Of a stretch of DNA of 64,000 nt, positions 50,041 through 63,359 are shown piece after piece; the stretch's first letter is position 1; the number at the start of each line of letters is the position of its first letter. The stretch comes from Amaranthus tricolor (taxonomy: Eukaryota > Streptophyta > Magnoliopsida > Caryophyllales > Amaranthaceae). The stretch covers positions 4,365,362-4,429,361 of the forward strand of contig NC_080049.1 of NCBI RefSeq assembly GCF_026212465.1, written 5' to 3'. The notes below the pieces were generated by a model that was given only the letters and a program-made list of their open reading frames with translations, searched no databases and was not told the origin of the DNA. A program made the position numbers and the translations under genes.

Positions 50041-51231
50041 TGTGTTGAAGTGGTTAGAATTGAAAATCATAGTCATATGCTACAAATTACGTGTTAAGTT
50101 ACGATTCTAAGGGTTTTTAAGCGTTTTTTTTTCCACTTTTGCGCATAAAGTAGCTCAAACTTGGTTTGTTTTGCACGAAACTTGGCACAAAACACTATTT
50201 GGTATATATTATTGTGTTGAAGTAATGAGAATATAAAATTATAGTCATATAATAGAAATTACGTGTTAAGTTACGATTTTAAGGGTTTTTAAGCGTTTTT
50301 TTCCCCCTTTTGCGCATAAAGTAGCACAAACTTGGTTTGTTCTGTATGAAACTTGGCACACAACACTATTTGGTATATATTATTGTGTTGAAGTTCTTAT
50401 AATTGAAAATCATAGTCATATAATAGAAATTGCGTGTTAAGTTGCGATTTTAAGGGTTTTTAAGCGTTTTTGCCACTTTTGCGCATAAAATGCCTCAAAC
50501 ATGGTTTGTTTTGCACGTAACTTGGCACACAACACTAATTGGTATATATTATTGTGTTGAAGTGGTTACAATTGAAAATCATAGTCATATGCTAGAAATT
50601 ACGTGCTAAGTTACGATTTTAAACGTTTTTAGGCGTTTTTGCCACTTTTGCGCATAATGTAGCTCATACTTGGTTTGTTTTGCACCAAACTTGGCACATA
50701 ACACTGTTTGGTATATATTATTGTGTAAAGTGGTGAGAATTTAAAATCATAGTCATATGCTACAAATTACGTATTAAGTTGCAATTTTAAGGGTTTTTTT
50801 TAGCATTTTTTCCCCTCTTGCGCGTAAAGTAGCTCAAACTTGGTTTGTTTTGCACGAAACTTTGCACTCAACACTATTTAGTATAATTTATTGTGTGGAA
50901 GTTGTTAGAATCGAAAATCATAGTCATATGCTAGAAATTACGTGTTAAGTTGCGATTTTAAGGGTTTTTAAGCGTTTTTGCCACTTTTGCGCACAAAGTA
51001 GCTCAAACTTGGTTTGTTTTGCACGAATCTTGGCCAACTACATTATTGGTTATATATTACTGTGCTGAAGTGGTTAGAATTGATAATCATAGTCATATGC
51101 AAGAAATTCATAGTCATATGCTAGAAATTAAGTGTTAAGTTTCGATTTTAAGGGTTTTTAAGCGTTTTTTTTCGCCTCTTGCGCATAAAGTTGCTCAAAC
51201 TTGGTTTTTTTTTGCACCAAAATTGGCACAG
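50041..51231 (+). repeat. Diverged monomers before second gap
   Basis: About seven monomers without HOR order, with T-runs of unusual length at several sites (for example near 50130 and 50795) and private changes such as ATAATAGAAATT. The block ends inside a monomer at the gap. No gene is present. Confidence 0.7.
51088..51129 (+). repeat. 21-bp tandem duplication within a monomer
   Basis: CATAGTCATATGC followed by AAGAAATT (51088-51108) is immediately followed by CATAGTCATATGC and TAGAAATT (51109-51129), differing at one base. Normal monomers hold this segment once. It lies about 100 bp before the second gap. Confidence 0.92.
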
Positions 51232-51331
51232 NNNNNNNNNNNNNNNNNNNNNNNNNNNNNNNNNNNNNNNNNNNNNNNNNNNNNNNNNNNNNNNNNNNNN
51301 NNNNNNNNNNNNNNNNNNNNNNNNNNNNNNN
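51232..51331. other. Assembly gap, 100 N, at HOR border
   Basis: Exactly 100 undetermined bases. Monomer orientation is the same on both sides, but the repeat class changes from diverged monomers on the left to the homogeneous 9-monomer HOR on the right. Any amount of satellite may be missing here, including further HOR copies. Open frames on either strand that cross the run of N are artefacts. Confidence 0.99.
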
Positions 51332-54300
51332 AAGTAGCTCAAACTTGGTTTGTTTTGCACGCAACATGGCACACAACATTATTTGGGATATATTATTGTG
51401 TTGAAGAGGTAAAAAATGAAAATTATAGTCATATGCTAGAAATTACGTGTTAAGTTGCGATTTAAACGGTTTTTAAGCGTTTTTTGCCACTTTTGCGCAT
51501 AAAGTGGCTCAAACTTGGTTTTTTTTGCACGAAACATGGCACACAATACTATTTGGTATATATTATTGTGTTGAAGTGGTTAAAGTTTAAAATCATAGTC
51601 ATATGCTAGAAATTATGTGTTAAGTTGCATTTTTATGCGTTTTTAAGCGTTCTTGCCACTTTAGCGCAGGGAGTAGCTCTCACCTGGTTTTGTTTTGCAC
51701 TAAACTTGGCACACAACACTATTTGGTATATATTATTGTGTTGAAGTGGTTAAAAATGAAAATCATAGTCATATGCTAGAAAATTACGTGTTAAGTTGGG
51801 ATTTTAAGGGTTTTTAAGCGTTTTTGCCACTTTTGCGCATAAAGTAGCTCAAACTTTGTTTGTTTTGCACGCAACTTGGCAGACAACACAATTTGGTATA
51901 TATTATTGGGTTGAAGAGGTTAAAAATGAAAATTATATTCATATGCTAGAAATTACGTGTTAAGTTGCGATTTAAACGGTTTTTAAGCGTTTTTTGCCAC
52001 TTTTGCGCATAAAGTAGCTCAAACTTGGTTTGTTTTGCATGAAACTTGGCACACAATACTATTTGGTATATATTATTGTGTTGAAGTGGATAGAATTTAA
52101 AATCATAGTCATATGCTAGAAATTACGTGTTAAGTTGAGATTTTATGCATTTTTAAGCGTTCTTACCACTTTAGCGCATAGAGTAGCTCAAACCTGGTTT
52201 TGTTTTGTACGAAACTTGGCACACAACACTATTTGGTATATATTATTGTGTTGAAGTGGTTAAAAATTGAAAATAGTCATATGCTAGAAATTACGTGTTA
52301 AGTTGAGCTTTTAAGGGTTTTTAAGCGTTTTTGCCACTTTTTGCGCATAAAGTAGCTCAAACTTGATATGTTTTCAACGAAACTTGGCACACAACACTAT
52401 TTTGTATATATTATTGTGTTGAAATGGTTAAAAATAAAAATCATAGTCATATGTTTGAAATTACGTGTTAAGTTGCGATTTTAGGGGTTTTTATGCGTTT
52501 TTGCCACATTTGCGCATAAAGGAGCTCAAACTTGGTTTGTTTTGCACGCAACTTTGCACACAACACTATCTGGTTTATATTATTGTGTTGAACTGGTTAG
52601 AATTTAAATCATAGTCATATGCTAGAAATTACGTGTTAAGTTGAGCTTTTAAGGGTTTTTATGCGTTTTTGCCAACTTTGCGCATAAAGTATCTCAAACT
52701 TGGTTTGTTTTGCACGAAACTAGGCACACAACACTGTTTGAAATATATTATTGTGTTGAAGTGGTTAGAATTGAAAATCAGAGTCATATGCTAGAAATTA
52801 CGTGTTAATTTGAGCTTTTAAGGGTTTTTAAGAGTTTTTGCCACTTTTTCGCATAAAGTAGCTCAAACTTGGTTTGTTTTGCACGCAACATGGCACACAA
52901 CATTATTTGGGATATATTATTGTGTTGAAGAGGTAAAAAATGAAAATTATAGTCATATGCTAGAAATTACGTGTTAAGTTGCGATTTAAACGGTTTTTTA
53001 AGCGTTTTTGCCACTTTTGCGCATAAAGTGGCTCAAACTTGGTTTTTTTTGCACGAAACATGGCACACAATACTATTTGGTATATATTATTGTGTTGCAA
53101 GTGGTTAAAGTTTAAAATCATAGTCATATGCTAGAAATTATGTGTTAAGTTGCATTTTTATGCGTTTTTAAGCGTTCTTGCCACTTTAGCGCAGGGAGTA
53201 GCTCTCACCTGGTTTTGTTTTGCACGAAACTTGGCACACAACACTATTTGGTATATATTATTGTGTTGAAGTGGTTAAAAATGAAAATCATAGTCATATG
53301 CTAGAAAATTACGTGTTAAGTTGGGATTTTAAGGGTTTTTAAGCGTTTTTTGCCACTTTTGCGCATAAAGTAGCTCAAACTTTGTTTGTTTTGCACGCAA
53401 CTTGGCAGACAACACAATTTGGTATATATTATTGGGTTGAAGAGGTTAAAAATGAAAATTATATTCATATGCTAGAAATTACGTGTTAAGTTGCGATTTA
53501 AAACGGTTTTTAAGCGTTTTTTGCCACTTTTGCGCATAAAGTAGCTCAAACTTGGTTTGTTTTGCATGAAACTTGGCACACAATACTATTTGGTATATAT
53601 TATTGTGTTGAAGTGGATAGAATTTAAAATCATAGTCATATGCTAGAAATTACGTGTTAAGTTGAGATTTTATGCATTTTTAAGCGTTCTTACCACTTTA
53701 GCGCATAGAGTAGCTCAAACCTGGTTTTTGTTTTGTACGAAACTTGGCACACAACACTATTTGGTATATATTATTGTGTTGAAGTGGTTAAAAATTGAAA
53801 ATAGTCATATGCTAGAAATTACGTGTTAAGTTGAGCTTTTAAGGGTTTTTAAGCGTTTTTGCCACTTTTGCGCATAAAGTAGCTCAAACTTGATATGTTT
53901 TCAACGAAACTTGGCACACAACACTATTTTGTATATATTATTGTGTTGAAATGGTTAAAAATAAAAATCATAGTCATATGTTAGAAATTACGTGTTAAGT
54001 TGCGATTTTAGGGGGTTTTTATGCGTTTTTGCCACATTTGCGCATAAAGGAGCTCAAACTTGGTTTGTTTTGCACGCAACTTTGCACACAACACTATCTG
54101 GTTTATATTATTGTGTTGAAGTGGTTAGAATTTAAATCATAGTCATATGCTAGAAATTACGTGTTAAGTTGAGCTTTTAAGGGGTTTTTATGCGTTTTTG
54201 CCAACTTTGCGCATAAAGTAGCTCAAACTTGGTTTGTTTTGCACGAAACTAGGCACACAACACTGTTTGAAATATATTATTGTGTTGAAGTGGTTAGAAT

Positions 54301-57300
54301 TGAAAATCAGAGTCATATGCTAGAAATTACGTGTTAATTTGAGCTTTTAAGGGTTTTTAAGAGTTTTTGCCACTTTTTCGCATAAAGTAGCTCAAACTTG
54401 GTTTGTTTTGCACGCAACTTGGCACACAACACTATTTGGGATATATTATTGTGTTGAAGAGGTAAAAAATGAAAATTATATTCATATGCTAGAAATTACG
54501 TGTAAAGTTGCGATTTAAAACGGTTTTTTAAGCGTTTTTGCCACTTTTGCGCATAAAGTAGCTCAAACTTGGTTTTTTTTCCACAAAACATGGCACACAA
54601 TACTATTTGGTATATATTATTGTGTTGAAGTTGTTAAAGTTTAAAATCATAGTCATATGCTAGAAATTATGTGTTAAGTTGCATTTTTATGCGTTTTTAA
54701 GCGTTCTTGCCACTTTAGCGCATAGAGTAGCTCACACCTGGTTTTGTTTTGCACTAAAATTGGCACACAACACTATTTGGTATATATTATTGTGTTGAAG
54801 TGGTTAAAAATGAAAATCATAGTCATATGCTAGAAAATTACGTGTTAAGTTGGGATTTTAAGGGTTTTTAAGCGTTTTTGCCACTTTTGCGCATAAAGTA
54901 GCTCAAACTTTGTTTGTTTTGCACGCAACTTGGCAGACAACACAATTTGGTATATATTATTGGGTTGAAGAGGTTAAAAATGAAAATTATATTCATATGC
55001 TAGAAATTACGTGTTAAGTTGCGATTTAAACGGTTTTTAAGCGTTTTTGCCACTTTTGCGCATAAAGTAGCTCAAACTTGGTTTGTTTTGCATGAAACTT
55101 GGCACACAATACTATTTGGTATATATTATTGTGTTGAAGTGGATAGAATTTAAAATCATAGTCATATGCTAGAAATTACGTGTTAAGTTGAGATTTTATG
55201 CATTTTTAAGCGTTCTTACCACTTTAGCGCATAGAGTAGCTCAAACCTGGTTTTGTTTTGTACGAAACTTGGCACACAACACTATTTGGTATATATTATT
55301 GTGTTGAAGTGGTTAAAAATTGAAAATAGTCATATGCTAGAAATTACGTGTTAAGTTGAGCTTTTAAGGGTTTTTAAGCGTTTTTGCCACTTTTGCGCAT
55401 AAAGTAGCTCAAACTTGATATGTTTTCAACGAAACTTGGCACACAACACTATTTTGTATATATTATTGTGTTGAAATGGTTAAAAATAAAAATCATAGTC
55501 ATATGTTAGAAATTACGTGTTAAGTTGCGATTTTAGGGGTTTTTATGCGTTTTTGCCACATTTGCGCATAAAGGAGCTCAAACTTGGTTTGTTTTGCACG
55601 CAACTTTGCACACAACACTATCTGGTTTATATTATTGTGTTGAAGTGGTTAGAATTTAAATCATAGTCATATGCTAGAAATTACGTGTTAAGTTGAGCTT
55701 TTAAGGGGTTTTTATGCGTTTTTGCCAACTTTGCGCATAAAGTAGCTCAAACTTGGTTTGTTTTGCACGAAACTAGGCACACAACACTGTTTGAAATATA
55801 TTATTGTGTTGAAGTGGTTAGAATTGAAAATCAGAGTCATATGCTAGAAATTACGTGTTAATTTGAGCTTTTAAGGGTTTTTAAGAGTTTTTGCCACTTT
55901 TTCGCATAAAGTAGCTCAAACTTGGTTTGTTTTGCACGCAACTTGGCACACAACACTATTTGGGATATATTATTGTGTTGAAGAGGTAAAAAATGAAAAT
56001 TATATTCATATGCTAGAAATTACGTGTAAAGTTGCGATTTAAAACGGTTTTTAAGCGTTTTTTGCCACTTTTGCGCATAAAGTAGCTCAAACTTGGTTTT
56101 TTTTCCACAAAACATGGCACACAATACTATTTGGTATATATTATTGTGTTGAAGTTGTTAAAGTTTAAAATCATAGTCATATGCTAGAAATTATGTGTTA
56201 AGTTGCATTTTTATGCGTTTTTAAGCGTTCTTGCCACTTTAGCGCATAGAGTAGCTCACACCTGGTTTTGTTTTGCACTAAACTTGGCACACAACACTAT
56301 TTGGTATATATTATTGTGTTGAAGTGGTTAAAAATGAAAATCATAGTCATATGCTAGAAAATTACGTGTTAAGTTGGGATTTTAAGTGTTTTTAAGCGTT
56401 TTTGCCACTTTTGCGCATAAAGTAGCTCAAACTTTGTTTGTTTTGCACGCAACTTGGCAGACAACACAATTTGGTATATATTATTGGGTTGAAGAGGTTA
56501 AAAATGAAAATTATATTCATATGCTAGAAATTACGTGTTAAGTTGCGATTTAAACGGTTTTTAAGCGTTTTTGCCACTTTTGCGCATAAAGTAGCTCAAA
56601 CTTGGTTTGTTTTGCATGAAACTTGGCACACAATACTATTTGGTATATATTATTGTGTTGAAGTGGATAGAATTTAAAATCATAGTCATATGCTAGAAAT
56701 TACGTGTTAAGTTGAGATTTTATGCATTTTTAAGCGTTCTTACCACTTTAGCGCATAGAGTAGCTCAAACCTGGTTTTGTTTTGTACGAAACTTGGCACA
56801 CAACACTATTTGGTATATATTATTGTGTTGAAGTGGTTAAAAATTGAAAATAGTCATATGCTAGAAATTACGTGTTAAGTTGAGCTTTTAAGGGTTTTTT
56901 AAGCGTTTTTTGCCACTTTTGCGCATAAAGTAGCTCAAACTTGATATGTTTTCAACGAAACTTGGCACACAACACTATTTTGTATATATTATTGTGTTGA
57001 AATGGTTAAAAATAAAAATCATAGTCATATGTTAGAAATTACGTGTTAAGTTGCGATTTTAGGGGTTTTTATGCGTTTTTGCCACATTTGCGCATAAAGG
57101 AGCTCAAACTTGGTTTGTTTTGCACGCAACTTTGCACACAACACTATCTGGTTTATATTATTGTGTTGAAGTGGTTAGAATTTAAATCATAGTCATATGC
57201 TAGAAATTACGTGTTAAGTTGAGCTTTTAAGGGGTTTTTATGCGTTTTTGCCAACTTTGCGCATAAAGTAGCTCAAACTTGGTTTGTTTTGCACGAAACT

Positions 57301-60300
57301 AGGGCACACAACACTGTTTGAAATATATTATTGTGTTGAAGTGGTTAGAATTGAAAATCAGAGTCATATGCTAGAAATTACGTGTTAATTTGAGCTTTTA
57401 AGGGTTTTTAAGAGTTTTTGCCACTTTTTCGCATAAAGTAGCTCAAACTTGGTTTGTTTTGCACGCAACTTGGCACACAACACTATTTGGGATATATTAT
57501 TGTGTTGAAGAGGTAAAAAATGAAAATTATATTCATATGCTAGAAATTACGTGTAAAGTTGCGATTTAAACGGTTTTTAAGCGTTTTTGCCACTTTTGCG
57601 CATAAAGTAGCTCAAACTTGGTTTTTTTTCCACAAAACATGGCACACAATACTATTTGGTATATATTATTGTGTTGAAGTGGTTAAAGTTTAAAATCATA
57701 GTCATATGCTAGAAATTATGTGTTAAGTTGCATTTTTATGCGTTTTTAAGCGTTCTTGCCACTTTAGCGCATAGAGTAGCTCACACCTGGTTTTGTTTTG
57801 CACTAAACTTGGCACACAACACTATTTGGTATATATTATTGTGTTGAAGTGGTTAAAAATGAAAATCATAGTCATATGCTAGAAAATTACTTGTTAAGTT
57901 GGGATTTTAAGGGTTTTTAAGCGTTTTTGCCACTTTTGCGCATAAAGTAGCTCAAACTTTGTTTGTTTTGCACGCAACTTGGCAGACAACACAATTTGGT
58001 ATATATTATTGGGTTGAAGAGGTTAAAAATGAAAATTATATTCATATGCTAGAAATTACGTGTTAAGTTGCGATTTAAACGGTTTTTTAGCGTTTTTTCC
58101 ACTTTTGCGCATAAAGTAGCTCAAACTTGGTTTGTTTTGCATGAAACTTGGCACACAATACTATTTGGTATATATTATTGTGTTGAAGTGGATAGAATTT
58201 AAAATCATAGTCATATGCTAGAAATTACGTGTTAAGTTGAGATTTTATGCATTTTTAAGCGTTCTTACCACTTTAGCGCATAGAGTAGCTCAAACCTGGT
58301 TTTGTTTTGTACGAAACTTGGCACACAACACTATTTGGTATATATTATTGTGTTGAAGTGGTTAAAAATTGAAAATAGTCATATGCTAGAAATTACGTGT
58401 TAAGTTGAGCTTTTAAGGGTTTTTAAGCGTTTTTGCCACTTTTGCGCATAAAGTAGCTCAAACTTGATATGTTTTCAACGAAACTTGGCACACAACACTA
58501 TTTTGTATATATTATTGTGTTGAAATGGTTAAAAATAAAAATCATAGTCATATGTTAGAAATTACGTGTTAAGTTGCGATTTTAGGGGTTTTTATGCGTT
58601 TTTGCCACATTTGCGCATAAAGGAGCTCAAACTTGGTTTGTTTTGCACGCAACTTTGCACACAACACTATCTGGTTTATATTATTGTGTTGAAGTGGTTA
58701 GAATTTAAATCATAGTCATATGCTAGAAATTACGTGTTAAGTTGAGCTTTTAAGGGGTTTTTATGCGTTTTTGCCAACTTTGCGCATAAAGTAGCTCAAA
58801 CTTGGTTTGTTTTGCACGAAACTAGGCACACAACACTGTTTGAAATATATTATTGTGTTGAAGTGGTTAGAATTGAAAATCAGAGTCATATGCTAGAAAT
58901 TACGTGTTAATTTGAGCTTTTAAGGGTTTTTAAGAGTTTTTGCCACTTTTTCGCATAAAGTAGCTCAAACTTGGTTTGTTTTGCACGCAACTTGGCACAC
59001 AACACTATTTGGGATATATTATTGTGTTGAAGAGGTAAAAAATGAAAATTATATTCATATGCTAGAAATTACGTGTAAAGTTGCGATTTAAACGGTTTTT
59101 AAGCGTTTTTGCCACTTTTGCGCATAAAGTAGCTCAAACTTGGTTTTTTTTTCCACAAAACATGGCACACAATACTATTTGGTATATATTATTGGGTTGA
59201 AGTGGTTAAAGTTTAAAATCATAGTCATATGCTAGAAATTATGTGTTAAGTTGCATTTTTATGCGTTTTTAAGCGTTCTTGCCACTTTAGCGCATAGAGT
59301 AGCTCACACCTGGTTTTGTTTTGCACTAAACTTGGCACACAACACTATTTGGTATATATTATTGTGTTGAAGTGGTTAAAAATGAAAATCATAGTCATAT
59401 GCTAGAAAATTACGTGTTAAGTTGGGATTTTAAGGGTTTTTAAAGCGTTTTTGCCACTTTTGCGCATAAAGTAGCTCAAACTTTGTTTGTTTTGCACGCA
59501 ACTTGGCAGACAACACAATTTGGTATATATTATTGGGTTGAAGAGGTTAAAAATGAAAATTATATTCATATGCTAGAAATTACGTGTTAAGTTGCGATTT
59601 AAACGGTTTTTAAGCGTTTTTTCCACTTTTGCGCATAAAGTAGCTCAAACTTGGTTTGTTTTGCATGAAACTTGGCACACAATACTATTTGGTATATATT
59701 ATTGTGTTGAAGTGGATAGAATTTAAAATCATAGTCATATGCTAGAAATTACGTGTTAAGTTGAGATTTTATGCATTTTTAAGCGTTCTTACCACTTTAG
59801 CGCATAGAGTAGCTCAAACCTGGTTTTGTTTTGTACGAAACTTGGCACACAACACTATTTGGTATATATTATTGTGTTGAAGTGGTTAAAAATTGAAAAT
59901 AGTCATATGCTAGAAATTACGTGTTAAGTTGAGCTTTTAAGGGTTTTTAAGCGTTTTTGCCACTTTTGCGCATAAAGTAGCTCAAACTTGATATGTTTTC
60001 AACGAAACTTGGCACACAACACTATTTTGTATATATTATTGTGTTGAAATGGTTAAAAATAAAAATCATAGTCATATGTTAGAAATTACGTGTTAAGTTG
60101 CGATTTTAGGGGTTTTTATGCGTTTTTGCCACATTTGCGCATAAAGGAGCTCAAACTTGGTTTGTTTTGCACGCAACTTTGCACACAACACTATCTGGTT
60201 TATATTATTGTGTTGAAGTGGTTAGAATTTAAATCATAGTCATATGCTAGAAATGACGTGTTAAGTTGAGCTTTTAAGGGGTTTTTATGCGTTTTTGCCA

Positions 60301-63300
60301 ACTTTGCGCATAAAGTAGCTCAAACTTGGTTTGTTTTGCACGAAACTAGGCACACAACACTGTTTGAAATATATTATTGTGTTGAAGTGGTTAGAATTGA
60401 AAATCAGAGTCATATGCTAGAAATTACGTGTTAATTTGAGCTTTTAAGGGTTTTTAAGAGTTTTTGCCACTTTTTCGCATAAAGTAGCTCAAACTTGGTT
60501 TGTTTTGCACGCAACTTGGCACACAACACTATTTGGGATATATTATTGTGTTGAAGAGGTAAAAAATGAAAATTATATTCATATGCTAGAAATTACGTGT
60601 AAAGTTGCGATTTAAACGGTTTTTAAGCGTTTTTGCCACTTTTGCGCATAAAGTAGCTCAAACTTGGTTTTTTTTCCACAAAACATGGCACACAATACTA
60701 TTTGGTATATATTATTGGGTTGAAGTGGTTAAAGTTTAAAATCATAGTCATATGCTAGAAATTATGTGTTAAGTTGCATATTTATGCGTTTTTAAGCGTT
60801 CTTGCCACTTTAGCGCATAGAGTAGCTCACACCTGGTTTTGTTGTGCACTAAACTTGGCACACAACACTATTTGATATATATTATTGTGTTGAAGTGGTT
60901 AAAAATGAAAATCATAGTCATATGCTAGAAAATTACGTGTTAAGTTGGGATTTTTAAGGGTTTTTAAGCGTTTTTGCCACTTTTGCGCATAAAGTAGCTC
61001 AAACTTTGTTTGTTTTGCACGCAACTTGGCAGACAACACTATTTGGTATATATTATTGGGTTGAAGAGGTTAAAAATGAAAATTATATTCATATGCTAGA
61101 AATTACGTGTTAAGTTGCGATTTAAACGGTTTTTAAGCGTTTTTTCCACTTTTGCGCATAAAGTAGCTCAAACTTGGTTTGTTTTGCATGAAACTTGGCA
61201 CACAATACTATTTGGTATATATTATTGTGTTGAAGTGGATAGAATTTAAAATCATAGTCATATGCTAGAAATTACGTGTTAAGTTGAGATTTTATGCATT
61301 TTTAAGCGTTCTTACCACTTTAGCGCATAGAGTAGCTCAAACCTGGTTTTGTTTTGTACGAAACTTGGCACACAACACTATTTGGTATATATTATTGTGT
61401 TGAAGTGGTTAAAAATTGAAAATAGTCATATGCTAGAAATTACGTGTTAAGTTGAGCTTTTAAGGGTTTTTAAGCGTTTTTGCCACTTTTGCGCATAAAG
61501 TAGCTCAAACTTGATATGTTTTCAACGAAACTTGGCACACAACACTATTTTGTATATATTATTGTGTTGAAATGGTTAAAAATAAAAATCATAGTCATAT
61601 GTTAGAAATTACGTGTTAAGTTGCGATTTTAGGGGTTTTTATGCGTTTTTGCCACATTTGCGCATAAAGGAGCTCAAACTTGGTTTGTTTTGCACGCAAC
61701 TTTGCACACAACACTATCTGGTTTATATTATTGTGTTGAAGTGGTTAGAATTTAAATCATAGTCATATGCTAGAAATTACGTGTTAAGTTGAGCTTTTAA
61801 GGGGTTTTTATGCGTTTTTGCCAACTTTGCGCATAAAGTAGCTCAAACTTGGTTTGTTTTGCACGAAACTAGGCACACAACACTGTTTGAAATATATTAT
61901 TGTGTTGAAGTGGTTAGAATTGAAAATCAGAGTCATATGCTAGAAATTACGTGTTAATTTGAGCTTTTAAGGGTTTTTAAGAGTTTTTGCCACTTTTTCG
62001 CATAAAGTAGCTCAAACTTGGTTTGTTTTGCACGCAACTTGGCACACAACACTATTTGGGATATATTATTGTGTTGAAGAGGTAAAAAATGAAAATTATA
62101 TTCATATGCTAGAAATTACGTGTAAAGTTGCGATTTAAACGGTTTTTAAGCGTTTTTGCCACTTTTGCGCATAAAGTAGCTCAAACTTGGTTTTTTTTTC
62201 CACAAAACATGGCACACAATACTATTTGGTATATATTATTGGGTTGAAGTGGTTAAAGTTTAAAATCATAGTCATATGCTAGAAATTATGTGTTAAGTTG
62301 CATATTTATGCGTTTTTAAGCGTTCTTGCCACTTTAGCGCATAGAGTAGCTCACACCTGGTTTTGTTTTGCACTAAACTTGGCACACAACACTATTTGGT
62401 ATATATTATTGTGTTGAAGTGGTTAAAAATGAAAATCATAGTCATATGCTAGAAAATTACGTGTTAAGTTGGGATTTTAAGGGTTTTTAAGCGTTTTTGC
62501 CACTTTTGCGCATAAAGTAGCTCAAACTTTGTTTGTTTTGCACGCAACTTGGCAGACAACACTATTTGGTATATATTATTGGGTTGAAGAGGTTAAAAAT
62601 GAAAATTATATTCATTTGCTAGAAATTACGTGTTAAGTTGCGATTTAAACGGTTTTTAAGCGTTTTTGCCACTTTTGCGCATAAAGTAGCTCAAACTTGG
62701 TTTGTTTTGCATGAAACTTGGCACACAATACTATTTGGTAATATATTATTGTGTTGAAGTGGATAGAATTTAAAATCATAGTCATATGCTAGAAATTACG
62801 TGTTAAGTTGAGATTTTATGCATTTTTAAGCGTTCTTACTACTTTAGCGCATAGAGTAGCTCAAACCTGGTTTTGTTTTGTACGAAACTTGGCACACAAC
62901 ACTATTTGGTATATATTATTGTGTTGAAGTGGTTAAAAATTGAAAATAGTCATATGCTAGAAGTTACGTGTTAAGTTGAGCTTTTAAGGGTTTTTAAGCG
63001 TTTTTGCCACTTTTGCGCATAAAGTAGCTCAAACTTGATATGTTTTCTACGAAATTAGGCACACAACACTATTTTGTATATATTATTGTGATGAAATGGT
63101 TAAAAATAAAAATCATAGTCATATGTTAGAAATTACGTGTTAAGTTGCGCTCTTAAGGGTTTTTATGCGTTTTTGCCAACTTTGCGCATAATGTAGCTCA
63201 AACTTTGTTTGTTTTGCACGAAACTAGGCACACAACACTGTTTGAAATATATTATTGTGTTGAAGTGGTTAGAATTGAAAATCAGAGTCATATGCTAGAA

Positions 63301-63359
63301 ATTACGTGTTAATTTGAGCTTTTAAGGGTTTTTAAGAGTTTTTGCCACTTTTTCGTATA
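51332..63359 (+). repeat. Nine-monomer HOR, seven full copies plus a short eighth
   Basis: Taking the AAGTAGCTC of the monomer with GGGATATATT as phase, units start at 51332, 52856, 54385, 55909, 57436, 58958, 60482 and 62005, and the next phase point is 63360. Lengths are 1524, 1529, 1524, 1527, 1522, 1524, 1523 and 1355 bp; nine times 169 is 1521. Units are almost identical, differing mainly in T-run lengths. Units 1 and 2 share GCGCAGGGAGTAGC and AACATGGCACACAACATT, while units 3 to 7 have GCGCATAGAGTAGC. The eighth unit lacks one monomer. No gene is present. Confidence 0.95.
63120..63200 (+). repeat. Hybrid monomer in the last 9-mer unit
   Basis: A monomer starting as the type after ATGTTAGAAATT continues as the following type with GCCAACTTTGCGC, with GCGCTCTTAAGGG at the join. 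Exactly one monomer length is lost (unit 1355 bp, eight times 169), as expected from unequal exchange between neighbouring monomers in register. Confidence 0.8.

Larger units (their letters stand above)
18382..51231 (+). repeat. 169-bp satellite array, plus-strand segment 1
   Basis: Same satellite family as the left segment but in the opposite orientation throughout: CATATGCTAGAAATTACG, GCGATTTTAAGGG, GCCACTTTTGCGCATAAAG, GGCACACAACACTATTTGG and TTGTGTTGAAGTGG recur in that order about every 169 bp. It contains several HOR families separated by stretches where the monomers are diverged and no clear multimer order shows. No gene or inserted mobile element was found in its roughly 33 kb. The left end is an assembly gap at the orientation switch and the right end is a second gap. 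Confidence 0.97.
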
